A DNA stretch of 5,864 nucleotides, from NCBI GenBank assembly GCA_029065825.1, contig JAIEHQ010000198.1, forward strand, positions 1 to 5,864. Direction: 5' to 3'. The stretch comes from Alistipes sp. Lineage in GTDB: Bacteria > Bacteroidota > Bacteroidia > Bacteroidales > Rikenellaceae. The position numbers were made by a program, and so were the translations under genes. The notes under the pieces are model-generated. The model was given only the letters and a program-made list of their open reading frames with translations. It did no database searches and was not told the DNA's origin. Every line of letters begins with the position of its first letter. The first letter of the stretch is position 1. Positions 4,432-5,864 of the stretch are shown one piece after another.

Positions 4432-5864
4432 TCACACCTCGGCGGCAGCCGGCTCCGCGGCCGGAGACCCCGCACCGGCCGCTTCGGCCAGCAGCTCCTC
4501 GACCACCGCGCGGTCGTTCCGCATCCGGGGCAGCTTGTTCTTCCCGCGGCGGCGCAGCCACCGCAGCACCGTACCGGCGGGCAGCTCCCGGAGCACGGGC
4601 GGATCGAGCGCCGTGCGGCGTTTGGCATCGTAGTCCGAGTTGAGGAGGCGCAGCTCGCGGTCGAGCACCTCGGCGAAGCGCTCCACAGAGGCGGGACGCA
4701 GGGAAAACTCCACCGCCCACTCGTGTGCGCCCCGCGTGGCGATCCCCATGAACCGGGGCGCCACCGAATACTCCTCGACCACCGCGCCGCACTCCTCGCA
4801 GGCCGCACCGAGCGCCCGTTCGGCGTTATCGACGATCAGCTCCTCGCCGAAGACATTGATGAACTGGCGCGTGCGGCCGGCGAAGCGGATGCGGTAGGGA
4901 TCCGTCGCCGTGAATTCGACCGTGTCGCCGATCTCGTAACGCCACAGGCCGTTGTTCGACGAGACGATCATCGCGTAGGTCTCGCCGCAGCGCACCCCCT
5001 CCAGGGGAACGATCCGCCGGCCCTGCCGGAACTCGTAATAGGTGCCGTAGTCGAGCATCAGCAGCATGTCCTCGCGCGCGGGGTCGTCGGCCAGTGCGAA
5101 AAACCCCTCGGAGGCGTTGTAGGTCTCCATATAGGTCATCCCGGTCGAGGGAATGAGCTGCTCGAACGACTTGCGGTAAGGGGCGAACGACACGCCTCCG
5201 TGCGCGAAAAGCTCCAGGCCCGGCCACACCTCGAGCAGATTCTCCCGCCCCGTGCGCTCGAGCACCCGCCGCATGAGCAGCAGATTCCAGGAAGGAACGC
5301 CCGCGAAAGCCGTGATCGGCTCGCGCAGGCATTCGCGGCAGATCGCGTCGATCTTGCGCTCGAAGTCGGGAATCAGCGCCGTCGCCATCCGGGGTGCCCG
5401 GAACCAGCCGCTCCAGAATCCGGTGCGGCTGATGAGCAGCGCCGAGAGGTCGCCGACCAGCGCCCCATCCTCCCGGGCGCACGAGCCGCCCAGAGTCAGC
5501 GTCTTGCCGTCGAAGACCCGCGACGCGGGGCGGGCGGCCGCATACACAGCCGCCACATCGCGCATGCCGAGCGTGTGGTTGTGCCAGAGCGACTCGCCGG
5601 TCACGGGCAGGTATTTGCTGCGGTCGGAGGTGGTGCCCGACGAGCGGGCGAACAGCTCCACGCGCCCCGGCCAGGCGACGTTGCGTTCGCCCCGGAGCAT
5701 CCTGAGGACATAGGGCTTGAACGTCTCGTAGTCCTGCACCTCGACCTGCGCGGCGAACGCCTCGGGCGAAAGCCCCGGGCGGATTCCGTAGCGGCGGCCG
5801 AAATCGGTCCGCCCGCCCCGCGCCATCAGGCGGCGGAACACCTCGGCCTGCACCTCCAGCGGAT
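4432..5864 (-). CDS. GH3-family adenylate-forming enzyme, 5' end cut off by the window
   Basis: The gene runs off the right edge. About 476 codons are visible, and roughly 30 N-terminal residues are probably missing. The GTG at 5853 is not the start: the frame continues upstream as Pro-Leu-Glu-Val-Gln, which fits the interior of the family. The three GH3 ATP/AMP-binding motifs are present: SSGTTSDRSK (5614-5643), the YNASEG segment (5104-5121) and WRYEIGD (4924-4944). A C-terminal GKNKLPRM..NDR segment typical of bacterial GH3 proteins is followed by an Ala-rich tail. Plant GH3 enzymes adenylate an acyl acid and join it to an amino acid; the substrate and product of the Bacteroidetes members are unknown. 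No signal peptide can be judged because the N-terminus is missing. It is the most upstream gene seen, 36 bases before the kinase, and is probably co-transcribed with it. The family call is firm, the reaction is inferred from the superfamily. Confidence 0.93.
   Translation of the reverse strand, partial: PLEVQAEVFRRLMARGGRTDFGRRYGIRPGLSPEAFAAQVEVQDYETFKPYVLRMLRGERNVAWPGRVELFARSSGTTSDRSKYLPVTGESLWHNHTLGMRDVAAVYAAARPASRVFDGKTLTLGGSCAREDGALVGDLSALLISRTGFWSGWFRAPRMATALIPDFERKIDAICRECLREPITAFAGVPSWNLLLMRRVLERTGRENLLEVWPGLELFAHGGVSFAPYRKSFEQLIPSTGMTYMETYNASEGFFALADDPAREDMLLMLDYGTYYEFRQGRRIVPLEGVRCGETYAMIVSSNNGLWRYEIGDTVEFTATDPYRIRFAGRTRQFINVFGEELIVDNAERALGAACEECGAVVEEYSVAPRFMGIATRGAHEWAVEFSLRPASVERFAEVLDRELRLLNSDYDAKRRTALDPPVLRELPAGTVLRWLRRRGKNKLPRMRNDRAVVEELLAEAAGAGSPAAEPAAAEV

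Noticed and set aside
5851..5853. GTG at 5853 as the true start of the GH3 gene
   Set aside because: The frame stays open to the window edge and the upstream residues Pro-Leu-Glu match the interior of bacterial GH3 proteins, so the start lies outside the window.

Overview
The window looks like chromosomal, mostly housekeeping DNA from a GC-rich member of the Bacteroidales, with an Alistipes/Rikenellaceae-type genome as the best guess. The evidence is a GC-rich coding style, a Bacteroidetes-type promoter (TAnnTTTG type) on the minus strand, a MerR regulator whose N-terminus resembles those of Bacteroidetes, a bacterial GH3-family enzyme, and start regions that mostly lack Shine-Dalgarno sequences. 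The genus is an inference. No mobile element, CRISPR array, tRNA or rRNA was seen.

All six genes lie on the minus strand, so transcription runs from right to left. In transcription order they are: a GH3-family adenylating enzyme whose N-terminus is cut by the right edge (4432-5864); a deoxynucleoside kinase (3760-4395); a NOL1/NOP2/Sun (RsmF-like) RNA cytosine-C5 methyltransferase (2399-3763) that overlaps the kinase stop in an ATGA junction; a MerR-family regulator with a long acidic tail (1790-2383); a Nif3/YbgI-family dinuclear-metal protein (923-1711); and a coiled-coil/C4 zinc-ribbon protein (144-899). The spacers are short (-4 to 78 bases), so the first five genes could form one operon. 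The only good internal promoter lies inside the last codons of the Nif3 gene and points at the zinc-ribbon gene.

The left end (1-143) holds no gene. It has two runs of exactly 21 C separated by a few other bases, and an imperfect GC hairpin just downstream of the zinc-ribbon stop. The poly-C part looks more like a contig-end sequencing or assembly artefact than biology.

The genes do not form an obvious single pathway. Nucleoside salvage, rRNA/RNA modification, a regulator and two conserved proteins of unclear function sit together. I see no convincing new defence or mobile system. The points most worth checking are the promoter embedded in the Nif3 coding end, the insert-less Nif3 architecture, the paired GC hairpins between the MerR and Nif3 genes, the strong Shine-Dalgarno at the kinase/methyltransferase overlap, and the unknown substrate of the GH3 enzyme.
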